A stretch of 64,000 nucleotides of DNA from Luteitalea sp. TBR-22 (GTDB lineage Bacteria > Acidobacteriota > Vicinamibacteria > Vicinamibacterales > Vicinamibacteraceae), in assembly GCF_016865485.1 (NCBI RefSeq), contig NZ_AP024452.1:3494501-3558500 (forward strand), given 5' to 3'. The notes under the pieces were generated by a model that was given only the letters and a program-made list of their open reading frames with translations, did not search any database and was not told the origin of the DNA. A program made the position numbers and the translations under genes. How positions within the stretch are numbered: the stretch's first letter is position 1; every line of letters starts with the position of its first letter. Shown here one piece after another: positions 1-10,354 of the stretch.

Positions 1-1
1 C

Positions 2-394
2 CGTCCCCCGCTCGCCGGCCTGGTCGAGCACGTCGGGTACGTGGAAGAGGCCGACCGTCGCGGGTTCTACGAGGCGGCCCGCCTGCTCGTCATGCCCTCC
101 CTCGACGAGGGCTTCGGCCTGCCGGTCGTCGAGGCCATGGCCGCCGGCGTGCCCGTCGTCGCCTCGCGACGCGGCGCGCTGCCCGAGGTGTGTGGCGATG
201 CGGCGGTGCTGGTCGAGCCCGACGACCCGCGCGGCATGGCGCAGGCCATCGCCGACCTGCTGGCCTCGCCGGCCCGCCTGGAGCAACTGCGCCAGCGTGG
301 CGTCGCGCGTGCCGCGACGTTCTCGTGGGCCCGCTCGGCGCAACGCCTCTGGCAGGCATACGAGGACGCCGTGGCGCGGCGGAGGGCCCGCTGA
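2..394 (+). CDS. Glycosyltransferase family 4, C-terminal part (cut by window start)
   Basis: Only the last 130 residues are visible; the reading frame is open from base 2, so the start lies outside the window. The piece carries the GT4 donor-binding signature: an EGFGLP segment followed by VVEAMAAGVPVVAS, i.e. the E-x7-E pattern that contacts the nucleotide-sugar. After it comes the usual ALPEVCGDAA helix and a C-terminal helix ending in WSRSAQ-like residues. It should transfer a sugar from an activated donor to a growing polysaccharide or lipid-linked glycan in the cytoplasm. The stop overlaps the next start (ATGA at 394), so it is translationally coupled to the next glycosyltransferase and belongs to the same exopolysaccharide operon. 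Donor and acceptor cannot be told from sequence. Confidence 0.9.
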   Translation, partial: RPPLAGLVEHVGYVEEADRRGFYEAARLLVMPSLDEGFGLPVVEAMAAGVPVVASRRGALPEVCGDAAVLVEPDDPRGMAQAIADLLASPARLEQLRQRGVARAATFSWARSAQRLWQAYEDAVARRRAR

Positions 395-1503
395 TGCGCA
401 TCGGCGTGGACGCGCGCGAACTGGCCGGACGTCCGACCGGCGTGGGTCGCTACCTCCGCGAGTTGCTGGTCCGCTGGCAGGCGAGGCCGACCTGCGCAGG
501 CGCCGAACTGATCCTCTTCTCGCCCGGCGCGATTGCCGTCGAGGCGGCGCTGGGCACGGGAGGCGCCAGGGTCTCGTCACGCCTGGTGCCAGGAACGCCC
601 GGCACCCTGTGGGAACAGCATGCCCTGGCGCGCGCCGTCCGGGACGCCAAGGTCGACGTGCTGTTCTCGCCGGCCTACACGGCGCCCCTCCGGGTGAGCA
701 CGCCGGTCGTCCTGGCCATGCACGACGTGTCGTTCGCCGCGCACCCGGAGTGGTATGCGTGGCGCCATGGCCTGCGGCTGCGCCTGATGGCCCGATGGAG
801 CGCGCATCGCGCTGCCATCGTGCTCACGCTGACGCAGTTCTCGGCACGCGAAATCCAGGAGCACCTCGGCGTCGCGGCCGACCGCCTCCGGGTGGTGCCG
901 CTGGCCGTGGACTATCACGACGCGCCACCGCCACCGCCGGCGCCGCCGCCGGCGACACCGGTCGTGCTGTTCGTCGGCTCGATCTTCGAGCGGCGCCACC
1001 TCCCGATGCTGATCGAGGCGGTCGCCCTGGCGCGGCGTACCGTGCCGGCATTGCGGCTCGAGGTCATCGGCGAGAACCGGACGCACCCGCGCCAGGACCT
1101 GCAGGCGCTGGCCGACCGCCTCGGCCTCGCCGATGGGATACGGCTGCGCGATTACGTCGCCGACCCCGACCTCGAAGCGGCCTATGCCTCGGCAGGGGTC
1201 TTCGCCTTCCTGTCCGAGTACGAAGGCTTCGGCCTGACGCCCCTCGAAGCGATGCGCCATCGCGTGCCCACCGTGGTGCTCGACACGGCAGTGGCGCGTG
1301 AGGTGTACGGCCAGGGGGGCCGGTACGTCCAGCTCGGCGACACCATGGGATTGGCGCAGATCCTGGCGCGCCTCGTGAGCGAACCCGTCGACCGCATCGC
1401 GCAGGTGGCGGCCGGCGACGCCACCGTGCAGAAGTACCGCTGGGAGGACGCCACGCGCCTCGTGTGGCAGGCACTCGTCGATGCCGCGAGGCAACGCCCG
1501 TGA
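394..1503 (+). CDS. Glycosyltransferase family 4
   Basis: Protein of 369 residues. It opens with MRIGVDARELAGRPTGVGRY, the N-terminal Rossmann strand and Gly-rich acceptor loop common in GT4 enzymes of the mannosyltransferase type, and ends with EYEGFGLTPLEAM, the E-x7-E donor site. I chose the ATG at 394 because it overlaps the preceding stop and begins directly at the conserved strand; the frame stays open upstream but only as antisense-like read-through of the previous gene. A short proline-rich stretch (around residues 178-188) links the two Rossmann domains. It is a cytoplasmic retaining glycosyltransferase in the polysaccharide operon; sugar specificity is unknown. Confidence 0.92.
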   Translation: MRIGVDARELAGRPTGVGRYLRELLVRWQARPTCAGAELILFSPGAIAVEAALGTGGARVSSRLVPGTPGTLWEQHALARAVRDAKVDVLFSPAYTAPLRVSTPVVLAMHDVSFAAHPEWYAWRHGLRLRLMARWSAHRAAIVLTLTQFSAREIQEHLGVAADRLRVVPLAVDYHDAPPPPPAPPPATPVVLFVGSIFERRHLPMLIEAVALARRTVPALRLEVIGENRTHPRQDLQALADRLGLADGIRLRDYVADPDLEAAYASAGVFAFLSEYEGFGLTPLEAMRHRVPTVVLDTAVAREVYGQGGRYVQLGDTMGLAQILARLVSEPVDRIAQVAAGDATVQKYRWEDATRLVWQALVDAARQRP

Positions 1504-2327
1504 GCGTCGGCGTCTCGATCGTCGTCGTCACCTTCAACGCCCGCGAGGATGCGCTTGCGTGCCTGGCGTCGGTGCACGCGCACCCGCCGGCGCGGCCATG
1601 GGACGTCATCGTGGTGGACAACCACTCGGGCGACGGCACCGCTGACGCCATCGCGGCGCGCTGGCCGGAGGTGCCGCTGCGCCGGCTCCCCGAGAACCTC
1701 GGATTCGCCGCCGCCAACAACATCGGCATCCGCGCCACCGCGCACCCGTACGTGCTCCTGCTCAACAGCGACACCCTGGTCGGGGCGGGACAGCTCGAGG
1801 CGCTCTGCGCGGCGCTCGACGACGAGCCGGCCGCCGCAGCCGCCGGCCCGCGGCTGCTCGACGGGACCGGGCAACAGGAGCTGTCTTACGGCCCGATGAT
1901 CTCGCCGCTGGGCGAGGCCCGCCAGAAGGTGCGGAGCCGGCTGCTGGCCGCAGGTCCGGCGGCGGTGCGGGCCCGCATCGCCGCCGACATGCAGCGTCGC
2001 CAGTGGGTGGACTGGGTCAGCGGCGCCTGCCTGCTGGTGCGCCGCGCGGCGGCCGAGGCCGTCGGCCTGCTCGACGAGCGCTTCTTCATGTACTGCGAGG
2101 ACGTCGACTTCTGCGCGGCCCTGCGCGCCGCGGGCCACGGGATCCTCTACGCCCCGGACGTGAGCGTCACGCACCTGCGCGGGCGATCACGCGCCACGGC
2201 CCCGACCGCCACCACGCGGCGGTATCGCGACAGCCAGCTCGCCTTCTATCGCAAGCACCATCCGCGCTGGGCCCGCCTGCTCCGGTGGTACCTCGCGGCG
2301 CGCGACATCACCGGTCGGTCGAGCTGA
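1500..2327 (+). CDS. Glycosyltransferase family 2
   Basis: About 275 residues from a GTG that overlaps the previous stop (GTGA at 1500-1503). The N-terminus shows the GT-A fold: VSIVVVTFNAREDALACL, then VVDNHSGDGTAD and ENLGFAAANNIGI, with LLNSDT as the metal/nucleotide-binding acidic motif. A GACLLVRR segment followed by FFMYCEDVDFC is typical of rhamnosyltransferase-like members of the family. A longer start at 1464 exists but would overlap the upstream gene by 40 bases. It most likely adds one sugar to the repeat unit from a nucleotide-sugar donor. It sits in the middle of the glycosyltransferase run. The exact sugar cannot be deduced. Confidence 0.9.
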   Translation: MSVGVSIVVVTFNAREDALACLASVHAHPPARPWDVIVVDNHSGDGTADAIAARWPEVPLRRLPENLGFAAANNIGIRATAHPYVLLLNSDTLVGAGQLEALCAALDDEPAAAAAGPRLLDGTGQQELSYGPMISPLGEARQKVRSRLLAAGPAAVRARIAADMQRRQWVDWVSGACLLVRRAAAEAVGLLDERFFMYCEDVDFCAALRAAGHGILYAPDVSVTHLRGRSRATAPTATTRRYRDSQLAFYRKHHPRWARLLRWYLAARDITGRSS

Positions 2328-2422
2328 CGACGCGGCTCCGGGCTCGGGCATCACGGCATTCCCGCCCGGGCGGCTGCGCGCATCGCCGGGAGCCGTGCAG
2401 GCGAATGCTAGACTCGCCCCGA

Positions 2423-3538
2423 ATGCGTGTGGCCATCGACATCCGGAAGTTGCGCGACTACGGCATCGGCACGTACGTCCGCAACGTCGTCGCCGGCCTG
2501 GCGACGCTGGATACCGAGACCGAGTACGTCCTGATCAGCCGCCCCGACGATCTCGAGTTCGCCTGCACGGTCGGGCCGAACTTCCGTGGGGTGATCAGCA
2601 CTGCGGGCAACTACTCGCTGCGCGAGCAGTTCAACATCCCGTCACTGCTCCGGCGGGAGCGCGTCGACCTGTTCCACGCGCCGCATTACGTGCTGCCGCC
2701 GCTGCTCCCCTGCCCGTCGGTGGTGACGATCCACGACTGCATCCACCTGATGTTCCCGCAGTACCTGCCCAACAGGCTGGCCTACACGTACGCCCGCACG
2801 TTCATGTGGAGCGCCACGCACCGCTCCTCGCACGTGCTGACGGTGTCGGAAGCCTCCAAGCGCGACATCCTGCGGTTCTACCGGATCCCGCCGGGCAAGA
2901 TCACGGTGGCGCCCAATGCCATCGACGAACGCTTCAACCGCAGCCCGGCCGCCGAGGACATCGCCCGCGTGCAGGAGCGCTTCCAGCTGCACGATCCGTT
3001 CGTGCTGTACGTGGGCAACATCCGGCCCCACAAGAACATCGAGCGGCTGATCGAGGCGTTTGCGCTGGTCCGGACCGGCCCGCTGGCCAACACCAAGCTG
3101 CTCATCATCGGCGACGAGATCAGCAAGTACCCCACCCTGCGGCGGGCCGTGCACCGCCACAAGCTGCACAAGCACGTGCGGTTCCTCGGCTTTGTCGGCG
3201 ACCAGACCCTCGCCGCGCTGTACCGGCTGGCCACGGTGTTCGCCTTCCCGTCCCTGTACGAGGGCTTCGGCCTGCCGCCGCTGGAGGCCATGGCCAGCGG
3301 GACGCCGGTGGTCACCTCCAACGTCTCCTCGCTGCCCGAAGTGGTGGGCGACGCGGCCATCCTTGTCGATCCGCGCGAGCCGACCGCCATCGCGCACGGG
3401 CTGCGCCGGGCCCTGCTCGACCCGGCGCTGCGGCAGCAGATGCGCGAGCGCGGGCTGGTGCGGGCGACCCACTACTCCTGGACCCGCACGGCCGAGACCA
3501 TCCTGCGCATCTACCGCGAGACGGCGGCGGGCCGATGA
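2423..3538 (+). CDS. Glycosyltransferase family 4
   Basis: Protein of 371 residues starting at [20 protein letters not shown], a typical GT4 N-terminus. Further motifs are [39 protein letters not shown] and the donor site [19 protein letters not shown]. An in-frame ATG six codons upstream (2405) is possible, but the family conservation begins at 2423. A 95-base gap separates it from the family-2 enzyme, the only sizeable gap in the cluster, so a secondary promoter is conceivable. The stop overlaps the next ATG by four bases. Retaining glycosyltransferase, probably acting on an undecaprenyl-linked intermediate at the inner face of the membrane. Confidence 0.92.
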   Translation: MRVAIDIRKLRDYGIGTYVRNVVAGLATLDTETEYVLISRPDDLEFACTVGPNFRGVISTAGNYSLREQFNIPSLLRRERVDLFHAPHYVLPPLLPCPSVVTIHDCIHLMFPQYLPNRLAYTYARTFMWSATHRSSHVLTVSEASKRDILRFYRIPPGKITVAPNAIDERFNRSPAAEDIARVQERFQLHDPFVLYVGNIRPHKNIERLIEAFALVRTGPLANTKLLIIGDEISKYPTLRRAVHRHKLHKHVRFLGFVGDQTLAALYRLATVFAFPSLYEGFGLPPLEAMASGTPVVTSNVSSLPEVVGDAAILVDPREPTAIAHGLRRALLDPALRQQMRERGLVRATHYSWTRTAETILRIYRETAAGR

Positions 3539-4665
3539 GCGACGGGCTGGCCGGGGCGCGCATCGCCCTCGTGCACGACTGGCTGACGGGCATGCGTGGC
3601 GGCGAGCGCGTGCTCGAGGTGCTGTGCGAGCAGTTCCCGGACGCGTCGCTGCACACGCTGCTGCACGTCCCGGGCAGCGTCTCGCCGACCATCGAACGCC
3701 ACCGGCCGCAGACCTCCTTCCTGCAGCAGGTCCCGGGCGTGGCGCGGCTGTACCGCCACCTGCTGCCGCTGTACCCGCGGGCCATCGAGGGCCTCGACGT
3801 CGGCGATGCCGACCTGGTGATCTCGACCAGTCACTGCGCGGCCAAGTCGGTCCCGACCCACCCGCCGACGCGCCACCTCTGCTACTGCTTCACGCCCGTG
3901 CGGTATGCGTGGGATCAGTTCGACCAGTACTTCGGCGTCGAACGGGTGGGACGGGTCAGGGCGGCGGTGATGCGGCACCTGCTCGACCGGTTCGCGCGCT
4001 GGGACCAGCGCACCAGCGGACGTCCGGACCGCTATGTGGCGATTTCTCAGTATGTTGCGCGGAGGATCCGGCGGTACTATAATCGACGGTCGGCCGTCGT
4101 CTATCCGCCGGTCGACACGACGTACTTCACGCCCGGCGAGAGTCGCCGCGAGGGGTACGCGCTGGTGGTCTCGGCGCTGGTGCCGTACAAGCGGGTGGAT
4201 GTCGCCGTGGCGGCGTGCCGGCAGCTCGGGGTGCCGCTCCGCATCGTCGGGCAGGGGCCGGAGTTCGGCGCCCTCTCCAGGATGGGCGGCACGGGCGTGA
4301 CGTTCCTGGGCGCCCTGCCGGACGCCGAGGTGCGTGACCTGTACCGGCGGGCAGCAGTGGTGCTCCTGCCCGGCGAGGAAGATTTCGGCCTGGTGCCCGT
4401 CGAGGCGCAGGCCTGTGGGACCCCGGTGGTGGCCTTCGGCCGCGGTGGCGCGACCGAGACGATCGTGGACGGCCAGACGGGCGCATTGACCGGCGAGGGC
4501 GTGGACGCCCTGGCCGGCGGGATCCGCCGGGTGCTCGACAGGCCCCCGGCTCCAGCTGCCTGCCGCGCGCAGGCGGAGCGGTTTGCGACAGAACGATTCG
4601 TCAAGGAACTGACCGACGCCGTGACCGACTTGCGACAAGCCGCCCCGGAGGCGGTGCGATGGTAA
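3535..4665 (+). CDS. Glycosyltransferase family 4 (WbaZ-like)
   Basis: Protein of 376 residues. It begins ARIALVHDWLTGMRGGERVLE, a signature of the WbaZ/RfaB-like subfamily, continues with ISTSHCAAKSV, CYCFTPVRYAWD and YVAISQYVARRIRRYY, and has the C-terminal donor site as GEEDFGLVPVEAQACGTPVVA. The start ATG overlaps the previous stop (ATGA, 3535-3538), indicating translational coupling. The 3' end overlaps the next gene by seven bases. Members of this subfamily often transfer mannose or related hexoses during O-antigen or exopolysaccharide assembly, but that is family knowledge and not visible here. The gene belongs to the polysaccharide operon running from before base 1 to 7047. Confidence 0.92.
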   Translation: MSDGLAGARIALVHDWLTGMRGGERVLEVLCEQFPDASLHTLLHVPGSVSPTIERHRPQTSFLQQVPGVARLYRHLLPLYPRAIEGLDVGDADLVISTSHCAAKSVPTHPPTRHLCYCFTPVRYAWDQFDQYFGVERVGRVRAAVMRHLLDRFARWDQRTSGRPDRYVAISQYVARRIRRYYNRRSAVVYPPVDTTYFTPGESRREGYALVVSALVPYKRVDVAVAACRQLGVPLRIVGQGPEFGALSRMGGTGVTFLGALPDAEVRDLYRRAAVVLLPGEEDFGLVPVEAQACGTPVVAFGRGGATETIVDGQTGALTGEGVDALAGGIRRVLDRPPAPAACRAQAERFATERFVKELTDAVTDLRQAAPEAVRW

Positions 4666-6101
4666 GGCGCTACAACCGCCTCCTCGTGGCGCTGCACGTG
4701 GCTGTCGACGCCGCGTCGGGCGTGATCGCCTTCCTGCTCGCCTACTGGGTCCGCTTCCACTCGGGCCTCATCGCCGTCACCAAGGGCTACCCGCCCTTCG
4801 AACAGTACCTGTGGCTGGCGCCGATCGTCGGCGGCCTGGTGCCCCTGGCCTTCAACCTGCACGGCGTGTATCGCCTCCGCCGGGGCCGGTCCCGCATCGA
4901 CGACTTCTTCGGCGTCCTGGTCGGCAGCGTCCTGGCCGTCGTCCTCGGCGTGGTGAGCACCCTTTACGTCCAGACCTACTACGTGCCCGATCCGTTGAAG
5001 GACCGGGGCGTCTTCGAGGTCAGCCAGCTGGTGTGGGGGCTGTTCCTCTGCCTGAACGTCGCGCTCACCTTCGTCACCCGCGTCGCCGTGCGCGACTGGC
5101 TGGAGCGCCGCTGGCGCGCCGGCATCGGCCTCAAGCGCGTGCTGGTGGCCGGCGCCGGCGACCTCGGCCGGCTCGTCGTCGACCGGATCCTGGAGCACCG
5201 GGAGCTGGGCCTGAAGGTCATCGGCTTCGTGGACGACAAGGCCGAGGGCGGCGCCAGCCTGGGGTACCGCGGCCTGCCGCTGCTCGGCACGCTGGAGGAG
5301 ACGCCGGAGATCCTGCAGCGCGAGAAGATCGACCACCTCTACATCGCCCTGCCGCTCGACGAGCACGTCAAGATGCTCGCCCTGGTCGAGAACGCCAACC
5401 GCGAGATCGTCGACATCCGCGTCGTCCCCGACCTGTTGCAGATCATCTCGCTGCGCGCCCGGCTCGAGGATCTCGACGGGCTGCCGATCATCAACATCCA
5501 CGACGTGCCGCTCCGCGGGCTCAATGCCGTGTTGAAGCGGACGATGGACGTGGTGCTGGCCGGCGCGAGCCTGATCGTGCTGGCCATCCCCATGGGCCTG
5601 CTGACGTTGATCATCCGCCTCACCTCGCCGGGCCCGGCGCTGTTCCGCCAGGAGCGCATGGGGCTGGACGGCAAGGCGTTCCACGTCTGGAAGTTCCGCT
5701 CGATGTACGACGGGGCCGAGCGCAACTCGGGCCCGGTCTGGGCGGTGGAAGACGACCCGCGCTGCACGCCGATCGGCCAGTTCCTGCGCCGCAGCAACCT
5801 CGACGAGCTGCCGCAGCTCTGGAACGTGCTGCGCGGCGACATGTCGCTGGTCGGCCCGCGGCCGGAGCGCCCGTTCTTCGTCGACCAGTTCAAGCAGCGC
5901 ATCCCGCAGTACATGCTGCGCCACAAGGTGCGCGCCGGCCTGACGGGCTGGGCGCAGGTCAACGGCTGGCGCGGCAACACGTCCATCGAGAAGCGCATCG
6001 AGTACGACCTCTACTACATCGAGAACTGGTCGTTGATGCTGGACCTCAAGATCATGTGGCTCACCGTGATCAAGGGGTTCTTCCACAAGCACGCGTACTG
6101 A
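4659..6101 (+). CDS. Undecaprenyl-phosphate sugar-1-phosphate transferase (priming enzyme, WcaJ/WbaP type)
   Basis: Protein of 480 residues. Several hydrophobic segments in the first 130 residues anchor it in the inner membrane; a middle CoA-binding-like Rossmann region follows ([11 protein letters not shown] near residue 163), and the catalytic bacterial sugar transferase domain starts at about residue 292 ([11 protein letters not shown]). Conserved catalytic pieces are [33 protein letters not shown] and [11 protein letters not shown]. It transfers a sugar-1-phosphate, commonly glucose-1-P or galactose-1-P, onto undecaprenyl phosphate and so starts the repeat unit that the upstream glycosyltransferases extend. 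GGAGG at 4646-4650 lies eight bases before the ATG. The gene overlaps its upstream neighbour by seven bases. Confidence 0.95.
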   Translation: MVRRYNRLLVALHVAVDAASGVIAFLLAYWVRFHSGLIAVTKGYPPFEQYLWLAPIVGGLVPLAFNLHGVYRLRRGRSRIDDFFGVLVGSVLAVVLGVVSTLYVQTYYVPDPLKDRGVFEVSQLVWGLFLCLNVALTFVTRVAVRDWLERRWRAGIGLKRVLVAGAGDLGRLVVDRILEHRELGLKVIGFVDDKAEGGASLGYRGLPLLGTLEETPEILQREKIDHLYIALPLDEHVKMLALVENANREIVDIRVVPDLLQIISLRARLEDLDGLPIINIHDVPLRGLNAVLKRTMDVVLAGASLIVLAIPMGLLTLIIRLTSPGPALFRQERMGLDGKAFHVWKFRSMYDGAERNSGPVWAVEDDPRCTPIGQFLRRSNLDELPQLWNVLRGDMSLVGPRPERPFFVDQFKQRIPQYMLRHKVRAGLTGWAQVNGWRGNTSIEKRIEYDLYYIENWSLMLDLKIMWLTVIKGFFHKHAY

Positions 6102-6111
6102 GATCCCACAC

Positions 6112-7047
<936 letters not shown>

Positions 7048-7068
7048 CGCGGCGGGGCCCGCCCCGGC

Positions 7069-7617
7069 TCAGGACGGTTGCGTGCCGGGGCGCTGTGCCG
7101 TGAGCAGGTAGTGCAGCGCGCTCACCACGGTGATCACGCCCGAGGCGATCGCGAACAGGCCCGGGACGGCCGATGGCGTCGCCAGCCAGTTGTAGAACAG
7201 GGTCACCACGCCGGTCGCCGCAAAGGTGGCCGTGGCCAGCTTCCCCCAGATCGACGGGTAGAACGTCCGCGGCCCGAGCGCCAGGTTCACGATCGACACC
7301 GTCAGCACGATCCCGACGTCGCGGCTCGCCACCACCACCGTCAGCCACAGCGGGATGCGATGCGTCAGGTGCGGGAGCGGGAACGTCAGCACCACGAACA
7401 TCGTGAGCAGCAACAGCTTGTCGGCAACCGGATCGAGCCACGCGCCGAGCGTCGTCGGGCCCGACCGTCGCGCCACGTAACCGTCGAGCAGGTCGGTCGC
7501 CGAGGCGACCACGAACACCGTGAGCGCCCAGCCGACCTGCCCGTACACGAGCAGGATCGCGAACACCGGGATCAGCAACATCCGCAGCAGCGTGAGCTGG
7601 TTTGCGAAGGTCAGCAC
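7069..7617 (-). CDS. pgsA: CDP-alcohol phosphatidyltransferase, probable phosphatidylglycerophosphate synthase
   Basis: Protein of 182 residues starting MLTFANQLTLLRMLLIPVF, the usual PgsA N-terminus (NxLTxxR). The CDP-alcohol phosphotransferase motif is complete: DLLDGYVARRSG, then GAWLDPVADK, with all four aspartates; the spacing between AR and the following Gly is seven residues where eight is common. Four to five hydrophobic segments place it in the inner membrane. It would make phosphatidylglycerophosphate from CDP-diacylglycerol and glycerol-3-phosphate; another CDP-alcohol acceptor cannot be excluded. The gene is convergent with uxs (21-base gap) and lies 15 bases after the TPR/SLH gene on the same strand, so it probably ends a minus-strand operon. 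Confidence 0.9.
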   Translation of the reverse strand: MLTFANQLTLLRMLLIPVFAILLVYGQVGWALTVFVVASATDLLDGYVARRSGPTTLGAWLDPVADKLLLLTMFVVLTFPLPHLTHRIPLWLTVVVASRDVGIVLTVSIVNLALGPRTFYPSIWGKLATATFAATGVVTLFYNWLATPSAVPGLFAIASGVITVVSALHYLLTAQRPGTQPS

Positions 7618-7632
7618 GGTTCTGATCCGGGG

Positions 7633-9045
7633 TCAGGGACGCTGGGCGCCACGCGGCACCGCACCGGCCAGCGGACCGAGCCCCTCGACGATGCGCGCGA
7701 GGCGATCGACGGCAGCCACGGCATCGGCACCGGTCATCGGGCGACTGATGCCGAAGGTCTGGCCTTCCAGTGGCGTCATGACGCCGCTGGCGACGGCCCG
7801 CGAAATCGGCACGTACAGCGTGTGCGCCGGGCGGACGTCGGCAAAGGCGAGGCGGGCCTCGCGCCAGCCCTTGGCCAGTTGCGGCGCCCTGGCATCCACC
7901 AGGTTGAGCACCCGCGCCACGGCGGCCGCGAACTCGCCGCGCGTCATCCCGGCGTTCGGCTGGAAGGTGTGGTTCGGGTAGACCTCCATCGCGCCGGCGC
8001 GGGCCGCCAGCAGGATTGAAGACTGCGCCCAGTGCTTCCGGCTGTCGGTGATGAGCACGGTGCCGCGCGCCGCCGCCTGCAGGATCTCCGGCACCTTGTA
8101 GGCGAGCAGCGCGGCAACCTCTCCCCTGGTCACGCGTGGCGACCCGCCGATGGCCTTGAACTCGGTGGGCAGCGAGGCTTCCTTCAGGCCGGTCTCGATC
8201 TCGGTGATGCGCGCGGTGAGGTCGGTCAGGCCGGGATCGAGTTCCAGCGCCTTCCGGAAGTCGGCCAGGGCCGCCACGGGCTCGGCTGCCGCCGCGTTCA
8301 CTTCGCCGCGGATCGCGTAGGCCCGGGCATCGGACGCGTCCAGCGCGAGCGCCCGGTCCACCAGCGTCCGGGCGCGATCGAGGTGGCCGAGCTTGAGCTC
8401 GACGTCGGCCAGATCCCGATGCAGGAAGCCGCTGTCGGGTGAGGCGCGCAGCGCGCGGTCATAGTGATCGCGCGCCTCGTCGAGGCGATTGCCGGCCAGG
8501 GCTGCCTGCGCCGACGCCACGTCGCTCTGCACCGCCCGGAACCGCAGGACCTCGACACGACGCAGCGCGACGGGCTGGCCCGGAGCCTCGGCGAGGGCGG
8601 ATTGGTAGGCGTCGAAGGCCTCCCCTTCCCTGCCGAGTTCGACAAGCGCCTCGCCTCGTCCCACCAGCGCCGGCACGTAATCGCCATTCGCGGTGAGCGC
8701 GCGGTCGAACCATTGCAGCGCATCGGCGTGGGCGGCCTGCGCCAGCCGCGCGTACCCGAGCGCCGCCTGGGAGGGATAGAACCGGGGCGCCTTCTTCAAC
8801 GACTCCCGCAGCGTCCGCTCCGCGCCCTTCGGGTCGCCGGACTGCAGTTGGGCCCACGCCCGCTCGTGGGCCTGCGCGGGCGGCGCCAGTCGGGCCAGGT
8901 CGGTCGGCACGAGCGGCTTGGGATAGTCGGGGAAGCGTTCGCTCCCGGGCGCCACGACGGGAGGCGGCGCGGGGCGCCCGCACCCGGCTGCGACGGTCAG
9001 CCCCACGGTCGCCGCCAGCAGCCAGCGGCGCAACACCGGCGTCAC
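7633..9045 (-). CDS. TPR protein with C-terminal S-layer homology (SLH) repeats, lipoprotein-like
   Basis: Protein of 470 residues from a GTG that overlaps the hflX stop (GTGA at 9045-9042). An N-terminal hydrophobic stretch ends in VAAGCGRPAPP, lipobox-like, so export and lipid anchoring are likely. Residues about 70-290 hold tetratricopeptide-like repeats (AQLQSGDPKGAERTLRESLKKAP, ALQWFDRALTANGDYVPAL, ALDASDARAYAIRGEV). The last 170 residues resemble three SLH modules, each with an MTRGEFA- or VTRGEVA-like helix. A longer in-frame reading through to 10491 is only an antisense shadow over hflX. The family links such domains to envelope or cell-wall attachment; the partner here is unknown. 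Coupling to hflX may just reflect gene packing. Confidence 0.82.
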   Translation of the reverse strand: MTPVLRRWLLAATVGLTVAAGCGRPAPPPVVAPGSERFPDYPKPLVPTDLARLAPPAQAHERAWAQLQSGDPKGAERTLRESLKKAPRFYPSQAALGYARLAQAAHADALQWFDRALTANGDYVPALVGRGEALVELGREGEAFDAYQSALAEAPGQPVALRRVEVLRFRAVQSDVASAQAALAGNRLDEARDHYDRALRASPDSGFLHRDLADVELKLGHLDRARTLVDRALALDASDARAYAIRGEVNAAAAEPVAALADFRKALELDPGLTDLTARITEIETGLKEASLPTEFKAIGGSPRVTRGEVAALLAYKVPEILQAAARGTVLITDSRKHWAQSSILLAARAGAMEVYPNHTFQPNAGMTRGEFAAAVARVLNLVDARAPQLAKGWREARLAFADVRPAHTLYVPISRAVASGVMTPLEGQTFGISRPMTGADAVAAVDRLARIVEGLGPLAGAVPRGAQRP

Positions 9046-10340
9046 AGCGAGAGGCCCTCCTGCAGGCGTTGCATCAACCGGCGCGGCACTTCCGCCTCGA
9101 TGCGGACACGGTCGCCATCGGCGTCGTGGCTGAGCACCCGGGCAACGCGATACAGCCGCTCGATGGCCTCGCGGTCCTCCTGCCGGCCCTGGTCGAACGA
9201 CAGCGTCACCCGACGCGTGTCGAGGGCCAGCGCGCGCGCCACCTCCGTGAGCAGATCGTCCACGCCGTCGCCGGTGGCGGCCGAGATCTGCAACGAGCCC
9301 TCGTAGGCCTGCCGCAGATGCTCGCGGGCCGCGGCATCGAGCCGGTCCACCTTGTTGAATACGAGCAACGTGGGCACCTCTGCCGCGTCCACCTCGCCGA
9401 GGACGCGGTCGACGGCGAGCATGTGCCGCTCGTAGTCCTCGATCGAGGCGTCCACTACGTGCAGCAGCAGGTCGGCGTCGGCGACCTCCTCGAGCGTGGC
9501 CCGGAAGGCGGCGACGAGCGTGTGCGGCAGTCGGTCGATGAAGCCGACCGTGTCCGAGAGCGCCGCGTGCTGCCGGTTGGGCAGCTTCAGTTCGCGGGTC
9601 AGCGGGTCGAGCGTGACGAACAACGCGTCGGAGGCGACCGCCGTGTCGTGCGTCAGGCGATTGAAGAGCGTCGTCTTGCCGGCGTTGGTGTACCCCACCA
9701 GCGCGACGGCAGGCAGCTCGGTCCGGCGTCGCCGGTCGCGCAGCTGGCCTCGCCGCCGGCGCACCTCGGCCAGTTCGTCGGCCAGCGCGCCGATGCGTAC
9801 CCGGATGCGGCGCCGGTCGGTCTCGAGCTTGGTCTCGCCGGGGCCGCGGGTGCCGATGCCGCCACCGAGCCGCGACAGCGCCGCCGACGCGCCGACCAGG
9901 CGCGGCAACAGGTAGCGCAACTGCGCCAGCTCGACCTGCAGCTTCCCTTCCCGGGTGCGCGCCCGCCGCGCGAAGATGTCGAGGATCAGCTGGGTCCGGT
10001 CGATGACGCGCCGCTCGAGCGCCTTCTCGATGTTGCGCAGCTGTGCCGGCGTCAGCTCGTGGTCGAAGATGACCAGCGACAGCTCCGCCTCGTCGCACGC
10101 GGCCTTGAGCTGCGCGAGCTTGCCCGAGCCGATCAGGGTGGCCGGATCGGGACGATCGCGCTCCTGCATGAATCGCAGGACGGGCACGACGTCGGCCGCG
10201 TCGGCAAGACCGGCCAGTTCCTCGAGCGCGTCCTCGACATGCGTCCGGCGCGCCTGGCCGGTGATCAGGCCGACCAACGCGGCGCGCTCGCGACCCGCCT
10301 GTGCGGGCCCCTGTTCCTGACGTTCCGTCACTGCAGGCAT
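9042..10340 (-). CDS. hflX: GTPase HflX
   Basis: Protein of 432 residues. The N-terminal HflX domain carries DPATLIGSGKLAQL and FDHELTPAQLRNIE, then the linker GGGIGTRGPGETKLE, all diagnostic. The G domain has G1 GYTNAGKTTLFN (near residue 216), G3 DTVGFIDRLP, G4 NKVD and a G5-like ISAATGDG. HflX is a ribosome-associated GTPase that splits or rescues stalled 70S ribosomes, for example after heat stress or antibiotics. The ATG at 10340 was chosen because translation upstream is not conserved and runs into the deacylase gene. It is 14 bases downstream of the YbaK-type gene and overlaps the TPR/SLH gene by four bases. Confidence 0.96.
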   Translation of the reverse strand: MPAVTERQEQGPAQAGRERAALVGLITGQARRTHVEDALEELAGLADAADVVPVLRFMQERDRPDPATLIGSGKLAQLKAACDEAELSLVIFDHELTPAQLRNIEKALERRVIDRTQLILDIFARRARTREGKLQVELAQLRYLLPRLVGASAALSRLGGGIGTRGPGETKLETDRRRIRVRIGALADELAEVRRRRGQLRDRRRRTELPAVALVGYTNAGKTTLFNRLTHDTAVASDALFVTLDPLTRELKLPNRQHAALSDTVGFIDRLPHTLVAAFRATLEEVADADLLLHVVDASIEDYERHMLAVDRVLGEVDAAEVPTLLVFNKVDRLDAAAREHLRQAYEGSLQISAATGDGVDDLLTEVARALALDTRRVTLSFDQGRQEDREAIERLYRVARVLSHDADGDRVRIEAEVPRRLMQRLQEGLSL

Positions 10341-10354
10341 GGTAGCACCCGCAG

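Noticed and set aside
2395-3534. Open frame running in front of the WbaZ-like glycosyltransferase
   Set aside because: It overlaps the preceding glycosyltransferase in another frame; the real start is the ATG at 3535 with a 4-base overlap.
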